This document shows positions 34,880 to 48,400 of a stretch of DNA of 64,000 bases, one piece after another. A model generated the notes under the pieces. The model had not been told where the DNA came from. It made no database searches and saw nothing but the letters and a program-made list of their open reading frames with translations. Origin of the DNA: Ooceraea biroi (lineage: Eukaryota; Arthropoda; Insecta; Hymenoptera; Formicidae); the NCBI RefSeq assembly GCF_003672135.1, contig NC_039516.1, forward strand, positions 11,577,838 to 11,641,837. Direction: 5' to 3'. The position numbers were made by a program, and so were the translations under genes. Each line of letters opens with the position of its first letter. Position 1 is the first letter of the stretch.

Positions 34880-37800
34880 AAATTTTGCCACGGTTCTAGT
34901 TATCGTTTATCCATTTGTCTTAGTTTGTTTCATCTACATAATAATAGCGATTAAATCGCAATTGCGCGTGCCGAAATTAAATTATTCGCATACGTTTTAA
35001 TGTGATTCCCGCATGCGCAATCGAGGACACGCAGCTGCAAGTGTTCCACTGTTGGGATTTCGCAGCAACAAATCGAGATTTATGTAACACGGTGACCGTC
35101 AATACGCGGGCACCGCGATTGTCATGGCCGAAAATTGGATTTGCCAAAAGTCTTTGTTTCATCGCGAGAGTGATGCCGTCGCATTACCCGATACTAGTTA
35201 TCGTTCCACGCGTATTGACACAGCTATCATTACGCATTACAGAACCCGCGCGATGAATTTATTCTAATTACATCGTATACGCTCGGGCGCGGAAGTAGGA
35301 TCGTATAATTGGAACTGATAATAGATAATAGAATCAAGTGACATGTGCCATCCGAACAGCGGGAGCATAAGCGAATAATTTGTCGATAAATAGCGCGATA
35401 CATCAAAGTGAGTCGCGCGATATTATCTATTAATAATAATAGGATTCGGCTGTAGCTCTCGAAACGACTGTTTGCGTAAATCGATTCCAACGTGACATAA
35501 TCCGATATGGTTGTGGAGTGACAATGTAACAAACGATTGTTCCCTCTTTCAACGAGCAACAAGCAACACTTCATTGTTCACTAAATTAATTATAGCAAAC
35601 GGGATACGTCAATTATTAATTACCGCGTGTTCATTTAATATACACGTGTTTTTTAATTAGCATGGCCTTTATTACGAATTACAAGCCTCTTTTTATATCA
35701 AGATGCGGTCGATCTGACTTAATTTTCAAGATATTTTCTTTTAATGGAAGTTATTTAAATTCGGTTGCATAATTTATACAATAAAGCTGAACACACCGCG
35801 ATGAGGCAAATAATTTAATTTTATCGTCTCGTCTTACTCTGCAAAATTGTATTTATGATTAATGTGTCTTAATACATCTCCTCCGCGCCGTTATCCGTTT
35901 CTTTTAATCGAATGAAAAGTCCTGCTCGACATTTATGAATTAATCATGCCGTACATCGTCATAATCATCTCGGTGTAGTAACGAATGCAAATTGGAAGAA
36001 AGACTCCAATTTGCGACAAACATAAGTCTCAAATTATCAAATGCGCTGAGAAAAGCTGCATGTTTGATCACTACGGTATCACGCTATCTGAATTTTTACA
36101 ACTGCTATCTCTCGCGTGTCTCTCTCGACATCGTGGCATGGTTCCAGCCGCGCTGTCGCAATTGGTATCGGCGAGTAAGCGAGAAAACGACTCGCTGTTT
36201 AAATGGAGCGGCCGTTCTGCTCGTTGCACGAGTCCTCAGCCTTGACTGGCCACTTATATACTCGGTGTGTCCCCAATTTTCAAGAGCGCCGCGACATTAA
36301 TGCACGCTCGATGCGACCGTGAAAGGGAGGCGCGATTTATCCACGTGTGGACGAAGACGAGATGTATCGAAAGTTCGACCTTTTTCCCGCGAGTACCGTA
36401 ACGCTCCCACCTCCTCGCATCGCCGGCGTATCCGTATCGTAAAAATCCTTTCACGACGGATTCTACAGCCGGAACCGGTTGGCCTTCCCACGTGGAATCA
36501 TACTTACAAGTATAACATTGAGACGCGTCGCCGCCGTCGTCGGACTTTTTTTCCCGCGCCAGAAAAAGGCACGAAGTCATGTAAGTGGAGTTCTTTTCAA
36601 TAACGTTACGCTCGGATCGCAAGGAAATGTGTGATGCAACTGCAGACAGCAAGCAGTAAGCTTGCCACGTATAAAAATTATTTGCATAAATGTCTGCAAC
36701 AATTTGAAAGACGTTGCAGAGACTTTGTTGGACGCTGCGACAAATATATTTTGAAGAACCGATTAAATCCGCGAAGGCGTTGAGATTGAGACGAATAAAT
36801 GCGATCTGCGGAAACGCTGAGAATCGAGGATTTCAGGAGGAAATTTCCAAGATTATTACGTTTTATACTCCACTTCGGACCTCGCCCGCTAACGTTAACG
36901 CGACCGCGATAATTATGATCTTCGCGTTAGACCGCGAGACGGATGATCCAAATAGCGGCGGAACTTCGGCGGAAAATCTTGCATATTCCAATTACTTCTC
37001 GGAGAGCTCGAGACTTGGAGCTCGGAACTCGGTTATTAATTCGGCAGCTTTAAATCTAATTTGCCGATACGATCGTAACTTACTGCACTTTCTCCGTAAT
37101 TGAATCAAGTGACAAATCGATCCGGAATTCAGCGTTGTGCTCGAGGCGTATCGGAGAGACGGGGAAGACGAGAGGCGGGAGGGTGGCTAACAACAGAGAA
37201 CGGTGATCGATTTCACCGCGCTTAATTATTCCGTGGCGGAGACGTGCGGACCCCGTACGTGACTCCTTTTCACATCGACACCAGGCGTCGAGTTAAGAAG
37301 CTCACGGGGTCTTACGGGAATTATTATGCATCGACTGCGCGGAGTGCATCGAGTGCGATAGCGCGAGCGAGAGGTGATCCGCCCGGACTTTGTTCCGAGG
37401 AACTCGTCGAAGTGACGACTCGACGGATTCCGATGCGTGCTGAGCTCGCACGCAGAAATTCGATCTCGTTGAAATTTAATTTCGTGATATCGCGTGACGT
37501 AATGTTGTGCGATTATCATGTGGTCGAAACGCGACGTTCGCGCGAGGGATGCGAGGGATGCGGAAGCGCGTGTTTGCGTAAGCGCGAGGCTGTTAAATGC
37601 GTTTCATCCCTTTTCGCAATTCCGCGTGGACCGACAACGGAACTACCCGCCTGTTCGCGGTTCTCTTTTCGCGCAAGCGTTATTTATGCGCTCGCGCGAA
37701 ATGCCCGTCACGGTTGTCCGTTTCCGAGCTGCACTCGCGTGCAACGTCAACGTCGAATTTACAAGCCCTTCTCGAATCACTGAAACATCCCCCTGCGCTC

Positions 37801-39899
37801 GTGTCTGTCTCTCCAAAAGAGAGACCAGATTTATAATTATCATCAGCATCCGACTTCTCATGCCTGCTGCAGCCTCGCTTGATCGCGATAGCTCGCGATG
37901 ATCCCTCACGCGGATCGAAACTGGAGCTTGAAAAGAGATTTTACAAATTGGCACACCTCCAGGAGGATTCTTGCGGCGATATTGGAGAATGACGTTTCTC
38001 TTTCGTCGATCAAGGTTTGATCATTCGCGGTTTGAGCACAGATCAATTCTATCTCTCTTACAACTCGATAATGCGAGTATTTACTCGAATCTCGGCGCGA
38101 TGACCCTTTCATTAGCTACGTCTCGGCGCTTTTGCAGGCGTGACATCCGCGCGACAATGACGTCTGATGATGAGGTCGCGTGTGAGGTCTCGCGGGACGT
38201 GATCTCGGACGAGATTTTGCCGCCGGCTGTCATCAGCTTAATTCGTTTATCAGTGAGCGTACGTGTGCGTGTGCGTAATGTGCAAGCGAGCAACACGGAG
38301 CTCAATTTACTCGTGGCGAAAGTGAGGGAGAACGAACTATGGTGTGCTAATACCGCTGAATTTGGCGTATAGTGTCACACCACTTCCACGTGCACGGCAA
38401 AACGACTCGTAAAACTAAACGTATGCTCTCCTCTCGACCCGGTTGGATCGCGAGCGTAAATGCGCGTCGAAAATAACGCGGAGAAAGTTTCGAAGTCGCG
38501 AAGATTCACTCTGTAAGCCTCGTCTGCGTCCTCGAATTCTCGTTGCTAAATAACTCGAAATAATGAAGCGCGAGAAAGGCAGGCGAGAAGGGATAAAAAG
38601 AAGCGGATTTTCGTTGAGCGAGCGAGCGAGCATACGCGCGCACCGAGAGGATTTTGAAGCTCTCGAGCGAGCCGTTCTTTGACGAAAATTTGAGAACGTC
38701 ATCCGAGAACTCACCTTGTTAAATAATCCAGCGATGAAGCACGGAATACTGAAAAGCGTCCGCATGTGCGGAGAAGAGGAAATTTCTATTTAAGCGGCGA
38801 AGCGCGCGCGAGATTCACGCGGCGAACGCGCTCGGAAGGTACTCCGGGAGTTTCGGATGAAATTGGCTCACCTAATGAACACTCACTTCGCGGATCCTGC
38901 GTATCCTTAAATTTCCCTTGTTACGCAACTCGGTAATGAAGCCTGAGATAACTAAAAAATAGCTGCGAGCGCACAGGAATCTTCCTCCTTTCGGAAAACA
39001 AGTGCGAATTCCGCTGGAGAACGCCCGAGCGCAAATGCGAAAAAACTCGCCGTGCGTTGCGGCACAACCATCGCCTTAATGGAATTTCATTTTAAGATCC
39101 CTTTATATCCCGCCCGCGAGATTCCATCGTGAAACAACACCTCGATAAGGACGCTCGAGATGATTAAAACGCTGCGTTTCGGCGAGAGGAATTCCTCGTC
39201 GAGAGGCAATCTCGCACACAACTTTGACACACGTGGACGCGCGCGTTAGCACCGCTGGACTTTTCATCGATGCAAAGAGACTTCTCTAGCTACCGTAGTC
39301 GAGTTCGTAACCGTGTTACACGGATGGGTGGCTTTATATGAAAATTACGGTGCTACCTAATGAACGTTCTGTCGCGTGGCGTGAAACATGATCTCGCGTT
39401 TCTCTGTCAGCGCGCGATCAATACACATTAAATGCTGGTGGATGCAATGTGACAAAGGCTCGAGATCTTCAACGAGAAGCACAGATTCCACCGGAGCTAT
39501 TCCCGAAAATTCACGTTTCACGCAGAAGTTGTCGAGAGATCCGAAACAAAATCTCGAAAGAAACTATTATAACTTTAAGAAGAATTGTCGCACAACAACA
39601 GTGTCAAAATATTTTGAACAAGAACTTTCCGTGAATCGCAAATTTTGGAACGCATTTCGCGGCATAGTTTGCCAAGTGACGGAAAAACAACATTAGTCAA
39701 GATTAGTTTCCTCTGACAATTTTGACTACTGCCCGTCTTGGCATCCGTCAGCACGTTAACACTGATTAGATTAGACCGCGCGGTTATTATATTTAGCATT
39801 ATTAAAACATTAGCCATCCTTTGACGTGTCTCGTCACGACGGAGTGATACATGCAGCCGATCGCCTATATCGCAGCTGCCGCGATTCACCAACGAATAG
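34880..39899. other. No gene supported
   Basis: AT-rich to about 36100, then CpG-rich to 39300. Frames of up to 179 codons (37244-37783, +) occur on both strands and are Arg/Ser-rich without domains. A small (GCGA)n repeat is at about 38617-38631. Confidence 0.5.
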
Positions 39900-42110
39900 A
39901 ACTCGATCAAAAGGACATTACCGCATCACCAGATGACACGTTGAAGACCGCCGGCTTGCGCATCCTGATGACCGATTTGCAGAGCGCTCGACAATCGCGG
40001 GCCTGAGCTACAAGCTGAACGAGACCGCGACCGCTCCGAACCGCGAGAGACGTCCGAGAGAATCGGCCGGACCCGATTGACTGCGTTCGAACGCACACGA
40101 AAGACCGACAGGATCCTCGATCCTGACCAACCTGAACTGTCTCCCCCGCCCATCTTACATTCTCTTCTCCAACCTTCGCCGCGTTCGCCCGCAGAGGGAC
40201 GGCAGACCGGCCGCGCATACTGATCGCAGTCGCCGTTCCTCACAGTGATCTTGGTGCTGTTCGAGGAGCAGCTCCGACCGACCGGAGGGTCGCTCCTCCG
40301 ATCGGTGATCTCGCAACCGACACACAGATCTTCTTATCGTCATGGAAAATAATATACTGGGATAGAAAATGAGGGAGAAGACGCTGCTACATCCTACCAG
40401 TCGCAGCGTCTTGGAAGCGGATCTGAGGCTGATCGCCGGCCGGCAGGCAATTCCTCTAGGACTAGGAAAAGCCAGCCACCGCCGTCTGCAGGGACACACC
40501 TCACCGGCGACGATGACGAGCGATCAACGATCGAGCAACCGGCGCGATCGAACGATCCTCACGATCACTCCGATCACTTGGCAGGGCCACCGGCGGGTCA
40601 CAACGGGGACGCCCGGTCTGGCATCGGTCGCGGAGCTTCCGCGAGCTGGGACTACGAGCGGAACACCGCAGGGACCAGCAACCTCCGACGGTCGACGGCG
40701 CACTGGCGAGGAGCAGCCGGCGACCGCTTCAGGTTGGAGCCGGGTCTACCTTATCGACGCAGGCGTCCTTGACGGCGGGCGAGAGGACGGATGGAGCTGG
40801 TGGACGAGCGGGTGGGTGAGCGGATCAGCGCGCACCCACCACCAGATACCACGGAACCCCCGAAGAGGAGCAAGAGGAGAGAAAGAGAGAGAGGGAGGAA
40901 GAGAGAGAGAGAGAGAGAGAGAGAGGAGGGAGACAGGGCAGCACAAACTCATCGGTTGTGTAGATACCTGTTGAATGCACTTGGCCGGAGGTGGGGAAGG
41001 AGTATGCCGCTGTGCCCCGACGAGTCGGGGAAACACACCACCGCTGCCTCCACCACCTTCACCGGCGCCTCTATCAGCGAAAGGATCCTCGAAACAAACG
41101 TCACGGTCGATCGGAGATTCGAAAACCCAAGCCCGCTACCAGCAGCAACTTCAGCATCAGCAGCAGCAGTTGGAGTTTCGCGATTTGAGTCTCTTCCGCT
41201 TCCACACTCGATTTGCGAGCTTACCGATACGGCAGGATACGTTGAAGAAGAGAGGAACTTGAAGTACTTTATGCATTCCCCCCAGCTAGATATTGCTTCT
41301 TTTCTCCTCGCGAAGTTAACGAGGCTTGAGGAATCGGAACGCGGTCAAGCGACCGTGGCTTCGATCGGAGTGGCTTCGTTGCTGATGGATAGCTCTCGAA
41401 CCGGCGAAGAAACGAAGGAAGAATGATCCCGCCGCTTGGAGAAATCGTCTCGGTCGCCGGTTTTAGAATGAAGCAATGTAGAATCGAGGGAACTGGCTGA
41501 CAGATAGGGGAAATGTAGACCCTACAGCAGACGCGCTGAAATCCAAGTGGAAACGGTCGAACCGTGGCAGACACGCCGCAAGGACGAGAGTCGTCTGTCA
41601 TGTTCACATCGCGACTCCACACGAGGACGGATTCCACGTTCGCCGTGGAAGGTTCGACGTGGACGGAAGGAATTTTTATACGAGTCAACCTCAACGAGTC
41701 GGCGGGATTAATACCGCTTCCGCAGGCGTCACCGAGCAATCGTTCGATCCGAAACCGCATTCGATCCCTTCGACGAAAGGGATGGAGGACAACGCGCCCG
41801 GAGACGGTTAAGAACCCTCGGATGGCTGCGAGAAGAGAATCGAAATGCAGCGGCGAGGGAGGGAAAGGAACTCGAAATCAGGATTCGGATTCGATGGTGC
41901 TCTCGGTGTCGGATGCGTCCGAGTGCGAGAAGAAATCAAATCGCCCCCGCACGTTTCCGCGGCAGGGGGCCAAACAGCAGAGTTTTTCATCCCCCATTCA
42001 TTTTTCAAAACAAGCAATCACAGGCGAATCGCGCGACGCGGAAATCCGTCGTCGAGCGGTCACGCGCTGTCACGAGTGTCGCGTAACTATCGGCGTGATT
42101 CCTGTGTAAC
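39900..42110. other. GC-rich, stop-poor island; possible promoter or 5' exons
   Basis: This is the largest GC-rich island in the window and is open in several overlapping frames on both strands. Plus-strand frames include 40975-41262, which has a Pro-rich stretch (PPLPPPPSPAP) and then a Gln-rich one (QQQLQHQQQQLEF), 40791-41426 (211 codons) and 41564-42109 (181 codons, with a Ser/Asp-rich part SDSMVLSVSDASECEKK). Minus-strand frames include 41269-41760 and 40155-40499. On the minus strand a TCAGTATG initiator-like site near 40220 is followed by an AATGTAAGAT donor-like site near 40160. Because three frames are open at once and no strong acceptor and donor pair brackets any of them, I read this as a CpG-type island that may contain a noncoding or partly coding first exon, not as a defined gene. 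Confidence 0.35.
40876..40930 (+). repeat. (GA)n microsatellite
   Basis: Purine-only tract, mostly GA dinucleotides with a few GGA interruptions, inside the GC-rich island. It accounts for the Arg/Glu-rich low-complexity part of the overlapping open frames. Confidence 0.9.
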
Positions 42111-45100
42111 TTCATCGCGCACTCGTTACGTGATTCCGACAGCTCGGTGACTGTCGGTGACCACGTCTCATTAATGTGCGCGAGTCAGGCTCAGCCTCGG
42201 CAAAAGGAAGGGAGCCGATATTCATACTGGATACGTTGAATCGCTTCCAGCGATCGCAGCTTGGTTGGATTGATGAGAAAGGCCACATCGTGCCAACACC
42301 TCGAATTGTTTCCGTTTCTGACGTTAATGTTCGCGTTAGCGCTCGGAGGAGTTGAGGAGATAAAAGGGATGCTGTGAGAGAAACAGAGAGGCTGCGAGTC
42401 ATCATGCTGGGAGAATCATCAGGTCCCGAGACAGATTCCGAAATTATAAGCCATCTTGCTAACTAGAATTGCCTCTTTTCTTTTGCTCCGTTTTAACAAA
42501 TGTTATATTTCATCATTTATTCTATCAGACATTTTACGATAACAATGCATTTTCTTTAACACGTTTTAAATTACTTTTTAATTAAAGAGATGACAATCTC
42601 ACTCTGTTTTGCCTTCAGAGAACTTTATTTCCTTTATATAACAGCTAAGATCTTTTTATTAACGGACCTTGTTCCTGTTGCAAGAATACACTTTTATATC
42701 AATGCCCGAAGACAAAACGAGAATGCCAGACGGCTCTTATTAAAGAGAAACAAATAAAATCCGCGTAATGAAGAGACAAGTAAGCTCTCGCGGCCAGAAT
42801 TCATGATATTCCGCATAGTTCGGATTTCGAGCTCGTCGTCTGGCGCTCAGCGAGAAAATTACCCCGTCCCCTCGCCGTCGTTCCGCCAAGTAGTCGGGAC
42901 GGAGAGGCGAAATTATACGGCAAGATCGGCGGAAGTGCAAAGTAAGGACGATGGCAGATAGTTCCGCTGAAATTTTCAAAATTACGCCCCGCGTCGGCCA
43001 CTTTCCCGCGCCTGCGATAGCTGCAGCAGTAACGGCGCGGCGCATTAATTTTATAGAAGCCGGCATTGTTAAACGGCGATTTGCACAGCTGAGTACACTC
43101 ATTATCCCACTCGCCCACTCGCGTATTTAACCGATAATCCGGCGGGACCAGCGACGCTTCTTCCGATTTACACTGCAAATCGAATCGCGATCTCCGAGAC
43201 ACTTGCCACGGACAATTTACCGCGATTTAAGGGCGCGTATAACGTCGCTCTTCCGCCACCGGATATTCACAAGCACGTGCTACATCCGCCCGATATTACA
43301 ATTTCGCAAAATCCCTCCGAGTAGCAGTTCCAACCACGCTGATGCACCATCGACTGTCGAAGACAGCTGATCGACGATTGATTCGGTGATTGACAGTTCT
43401 TCACACGGAAAGTGCTCGCACTTTGTACAGAATTCGAGGGGGATCGAAATGTAATGGTAATTCGGGATAAACTTTGGAAAGCCTAGTTTACCCTGCACGG
43501 GGGATTTTGCGGAGAGGCGCTCGAAAAGATTGCGGAGATCTTGGGTTTCAGATAAAAGTGTCGTCTACAGCGTGCAGGTATCGTCGATATTTCCCACGAC
43601 TCCTCCGCGGTTTCGACGAGTTTTCAGTCCTCGCTGGTGGTGGATCCGGAGCGAAACGAGTGGATCCGGAAGTTACAACCACACGGTGGGAGTGGGTGCT
43701 AGCATAATTCCTTTCGCCCTCACGTCTCATGAAAATGACTCCGAGCGAAGTCGTTCGAGAGCATTTCGGCTTGCGGTGGTCGCCGAGCGGAAATAAACAG
43801 CTTACGTGCGTTCGATATAATCTCGCGATACGCGCAGACTTCGTTAAAAAAAGCCGGAAATCGAAAATAAGAGTAACGCAAAGCTGCATCCGATAAGACG
43901 TTTCTCTAAATGACCCTGCGCGCGTACGCACGGTAAATCTCCCCCTTTTTCTTATCCTCTTTTTCTCCCTTTCTGGACGAGTGCAGTCCTGTGGTGAGAT
44001 AAACTAGTTGTGAGCTTAACACTGTTCTGGGACAATTATGTGGGACGTTATGCAAAAAAGCACCAAACGCAATCGATCAAAGTAACATCTTGTACGCATA
44101 AACTTTTCGACCGACTTGGAAGTGCACTTTTTTAACAAAAATGTTGAAGAAACCGTACTTTTGAAGTCATATGCAAGATTTAAGAGGAAGGAATTTCCAA
44201 GAATTACATTCTGGAATTCTGGATTAAACAATCTTGCTTTCCATTATACATAAAAGCGTAAATATTAGATAGAAGTTGCGTTTAAAATTGCATGGTTTTA
44301 ACGGCAATTTTTATTCATTGAATTCGAAAGTGATTATCGGTAAACGTGGAGTGAATGTTTATTGAAAACTTTTCGGGTTTATCGTCTCATATTAATGAAT
44401 ACATTTCAAAGGGTTGGTTAGCATATATCAATAATCGATTGCTGCAGCCATAAGCCAATAGCGAGTCGCTGACTGAACGCGCGATAGCATTATAATGCAT
44501 TTAGTGACACTAATACCACGACAAAAATGGCAGGTTTATATACATTTTGATCGACCTCGTAAAAAACCTACCCAGCTAGCCAGTAGAACTTTTTCGGAGA
44601 GTCGTACATCTCGATCGTGAAATTTTATGTACAAGATCGTAGAGTTTCTCTTATCGCTCATTTCAATAACTCATTCTGTTACTTTAGATTTCAATTCAAT
44701 CACAAAATAAGACACCAAAACGTGAAGCTTAAGAAGAGTTACAAATATGGTAATCAAAATTCTACGGACAAGCAGAACCCAAAACGCGGTTGTCGATGTG
44801 TTTATTTCAATCACTCGATATAAATTTAATTAATCTTTAACTGTCCACTAAAAGAGAATAAAAATGTTCGACGAGTAATTTACTTACCATTTTATATTGA
44901 ACAATTAAAATGTACTCACTGACAATCGCGTTTTAAGTCCATTTGCTCATATGCAAGTTTTATTAAATGAACTGAAACTTTTAAACAAAAGCCAACAATA
45001 ACGCGCGCCTGCACACCGAAAAAAAATTATGCACTCCGGAAACTCGCGGAGTCAGCTCTTCACCAGAAATCAAACATACAAAATCGATTAATTCAATAAA

Positions 45101-45123
45101 AAATACCCCCGATTAATTAATCA
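42111..45123. other. No gene supported
   Basis: CpG-rich at 42780-43950 with mirrored frames on both strands, then AT-rich with a copy of the dispersed repeat at 44908-44968. Confidence 0.55.
44908..44968. repeat. Dispersed repeat, copy 2 (about 55 bp)
   Basis: Partner of 15197-15255, in the same orientation; begins AAATGTACTCACTGACAATC. Confidence 0.6.
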
Positions 45124-45460
45124 GTTGATTTATCTCGGTGCATCGAGTGGGCGAAATTCATGCAATAGCGGCGCGTGAAAACACGACCGGAAGGCTCAAT
45201 AAACCGTCGGGGAAAACCGGAGAAAACCGCTGTCGGCAGGGAGGACCAACCAGCGGGGGCACAGAGGGTGACAGTACCTTGTGGCTCTCTGGCAAGGATA
45301 CATCAAAAGGTTTTCACGCGCAAGTCAGGCGGTAAATGAGCTAAACGGCCCCGGGGCAGAGGCCGGCGTCAAAGGGGAATTCAGCAGCCGCGCGCTAGGT
45401 GAAATTCTTGACTCTGCCCTCAGGACAGTGAATTACCACCTAGCACGCACCACCTAGATT
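45124..45460. other. GC-rich patch with a long hairpin
   Basis: This patch stands out from its AT-rich neighbours. At 45394-45444 it holds a hairpin: GCTAGGTG pairs with CACCTAGC (8 bp), AATTC with GAATT inside it, then CTG with CAG, and a ~9-base loop. A 65-codon plus frame (45138-45335) crosses the patch but is not recognised. It could be a structured RNA or a fragment of a retroelement; nothing decides between them. Confidence 0.3.
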
Positions 45461-48400
45461 GCTATTCGCGTACAGGCAATACCCGCCACCCCCGCATCGG
45501 AGGGAGCACACTTCGCCGCTCGACAGGGGAGCATTTCTCTTCTCTCGCCTCGGATATGCCTCGTTCACCTCCTTATTAACGTCCGCGTCCATGCGATGCG
45601 CAACGATTTCGCATTCACGTCGTCCTCGGAGATGCATTTTGAGACTAGGTTCATTTTGCAATCACAATTTGTAGAGTTTTGTTGGAAACCTGATGAGACA
45701 CGAGAACACGATATTTGTAGGAGATAGGGATGGAGTTTCATATACGAGAATTTTGATGCTTCTTTAAAGAGAATAATAGAGAGAAATCGATCTCTGTAGA
45801 ATTTGTTGAAAGGTTGTTATTATAGCAAAATGCAATTATTAAAGTTGTTGTTAAGTCTCTTAGTTTTCGATATATAAAAACAGATTCAACTGCTGATGCT
45901 TGTATAATTTGTGCTAAAATTGTATTACGTATGTTGAATTATTCGGCATAATACTAAATGATTTATTTCATTTTTTAAAACACGTTATTTTCAAATCACT
46001 TATTCAGGCAGTCTCACTGAATGATTAAAAATTTCGTTTCCGCGCGGTTGCCAGAGCGCTTCCGGTAAATCCGGTCGCTTCCGCGCTTTTATCCGAAACT
46101 TTAATTGAGTGTCAGCCCTCGCGCGAGTTATTTTTCTCCCGCGTATGGATCTGGCGTGAGAAACGCTCGATGGATTAAACACGCCGGAACGCGAGAATGC
46201 AAAATTAAAAAGGCACTCTGATGAAGTGCCCACTTGTCGCTTGTCGTCGGGGTGTCTAACTAAGTATCGTCGAGTAGTACATTGTTGGAAAAAATCACGC
46301 CGGACGGCGGAAATGGGAAGTGACACGCGCATCCCGATTTAATGCGCGAAAATCGCGCGAGGAATTATTACATATGACACCGCCACTTAAACAACAATAC
46401 CGCGTAAATGAATATTCGATGGAAATCAACAATCTCCGATGTATTAGAAGCGATTTAATTCGAACGGGCGATAGAAATTCACGTGTCAGTAACAGGCTTT
46501 GACAATTTTGATAGTTTTCCGTAACGAAAATTTCTTTTATTACGCCTTTTCTATTTATGGGATACTATGCTTCTTTTCCGTAGAGAATCCCATGAATCGT
46601 CTTGGTGTTTCGCAGTGGTGCACACAGGGAAAAAAGTTTCTTCTTTCCCATCGCGTCTTTAAACTCCACTCGTCCCTCTTCTCTTTCGTCACTTTCAGCC
46701 CGACTGTTCTACACGATCCACTATCACGAGACAGAGATATCGATTCGGCAACTCTTTCATTATTAAGGCAATGCTGCAGTGGTTGGAATCGCTGAAAAAT
46801 CGCGCACCTGTTTCCAAAAATCCGGCGCGAAAAGGCCGAGAGAGCATTTTCTAAGCGAGTTATTATCGTGAACGACATTATTTATCGCGTAACATGCGTT
46901 TCCACAGCTGTCCCGAACGGCCTAGGTACCAGCGGGCGGTATTGCCTCCGCACGAAAGTCATCACCGAACACGAGGGGGTGCAAGAACTCGATAAGAGCT
47001 GGACGACGTATAAAAGCGCGCCCCAAGAGATCTCCGCGTACTTTCGACGCCTGTCGCGATGTATATAAGCAAAATTACGCCTCTTGTCAGATAAGATCGC
47101 GTAATCGCATTATAAATCGGCTCGGCCAGCGAGGCGAAAGCACAAACGTGCAAATTGCGAAATTTAACAAGCTGACGCGACAGTACGCGCAAAAATGGTG
47201 CACAATTTTCCGTAAACTTAATAAGAGCACCCTTGCAAAATTTCGTGACGCGAGATGATTTCTTTAACTTTCTGCATGAGTGAAAAATAAATATTTTTAA
47301 AAATGTTCACTGCTATTACAAGCTATTAATAATTTTTGTATTCTTCCTGCATTTGTGCTTCCTGCATTAAGTTGCTTTCCATCCATTGCGCTTTGCATGG
47401 GTCTTGCTCTTAACATTCAAATCACCCCTGTCATGTGATAAGACTCGAAACCGACCGTCGGTGCACCCTCGGGCGCATCGAGATTCAGCAATTTTATGCG
47501 ATCCGACTAGATTGGTGCGATACGAGGCGAACGGGCTGCCACAGCAATTCCTCGTACGGTATACTTTAAGGAGAACATAAAACAGTAAACCGCGGCGATC
47601 CCGAAGATCCAGAATGGCGCCCGTTATTACTAGGAATACCCGTGTTTCTGAAACTGATTCAGGGAACGCGCGATCGACTTTTGCGGGAGAGAACAGCCCG
47701 AGATTTTACAAGCGAGAATAGAATTTAATCTGATGAAAAACTGAATGAGAGAAATAATTCAAGACATTGTGCGGCTGAATTTAGAAACGTATATTGATCG
47801 ATTCAATTTTGAAAACTGGCAAATATCGCTTTTTTTGTTAATTGAAAGGATGGATAATTCAAGCAGGTGAGTTGGAAATTTCATAAGCACGGAGCAGCAC
47901 GTAGCAGCTCGTGATGTGATCACAGATATCAGTTTATCTTTAATAAACTGGGTCGTATTTGTGATAAATAGCAGCAGTCACACGTGTGACCAACTTTTCT
48001 CTCTTTATATGTAGTATATCGCAAGCATAATTAAGTACGTAGTTTAGGACGTCGCGATCGTTAATCAAAGTTAACTAACGCTGTGCAACCGGTCGCATTA
48101 TCTAATGTTTCAGCGGAAACTAAATTTTCTCGCTTTGCCCGAATGCGAGATATGGAAACTGCCTCGACATGCCTTATTTATTACACCGTACTTATTAGTG
48201 CGCGCTTATTTGGTAATGTATGGATTTAATGCCTCACGACTGAAGCAATAAATTCGTTGCGCATAAACGTTTCTCATCAACATATGCATGTATTTGTTAC
48301 TGATTCATCGTTATCAAAAATATCTTCATTTTAGATCTCTAATTTATTCTTTTATACGTATAGCAAGATATTTTTAATCTTGCAGACATACGTGCACCGC

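Noticed and set aside
45397..45410. 14-base match (AGGTGAAATTCTTG) to a conserved stretch of 18S rRNA
   Set aside because: Flanking bases do not match 18S rRNA, and one 14-base match in 64 kb against a gene of that size is about what chance would give.
47009..47016. TATAAAAG, possible promoter
   Set aside because: No initiator at the right distance and no reading frame downstream.
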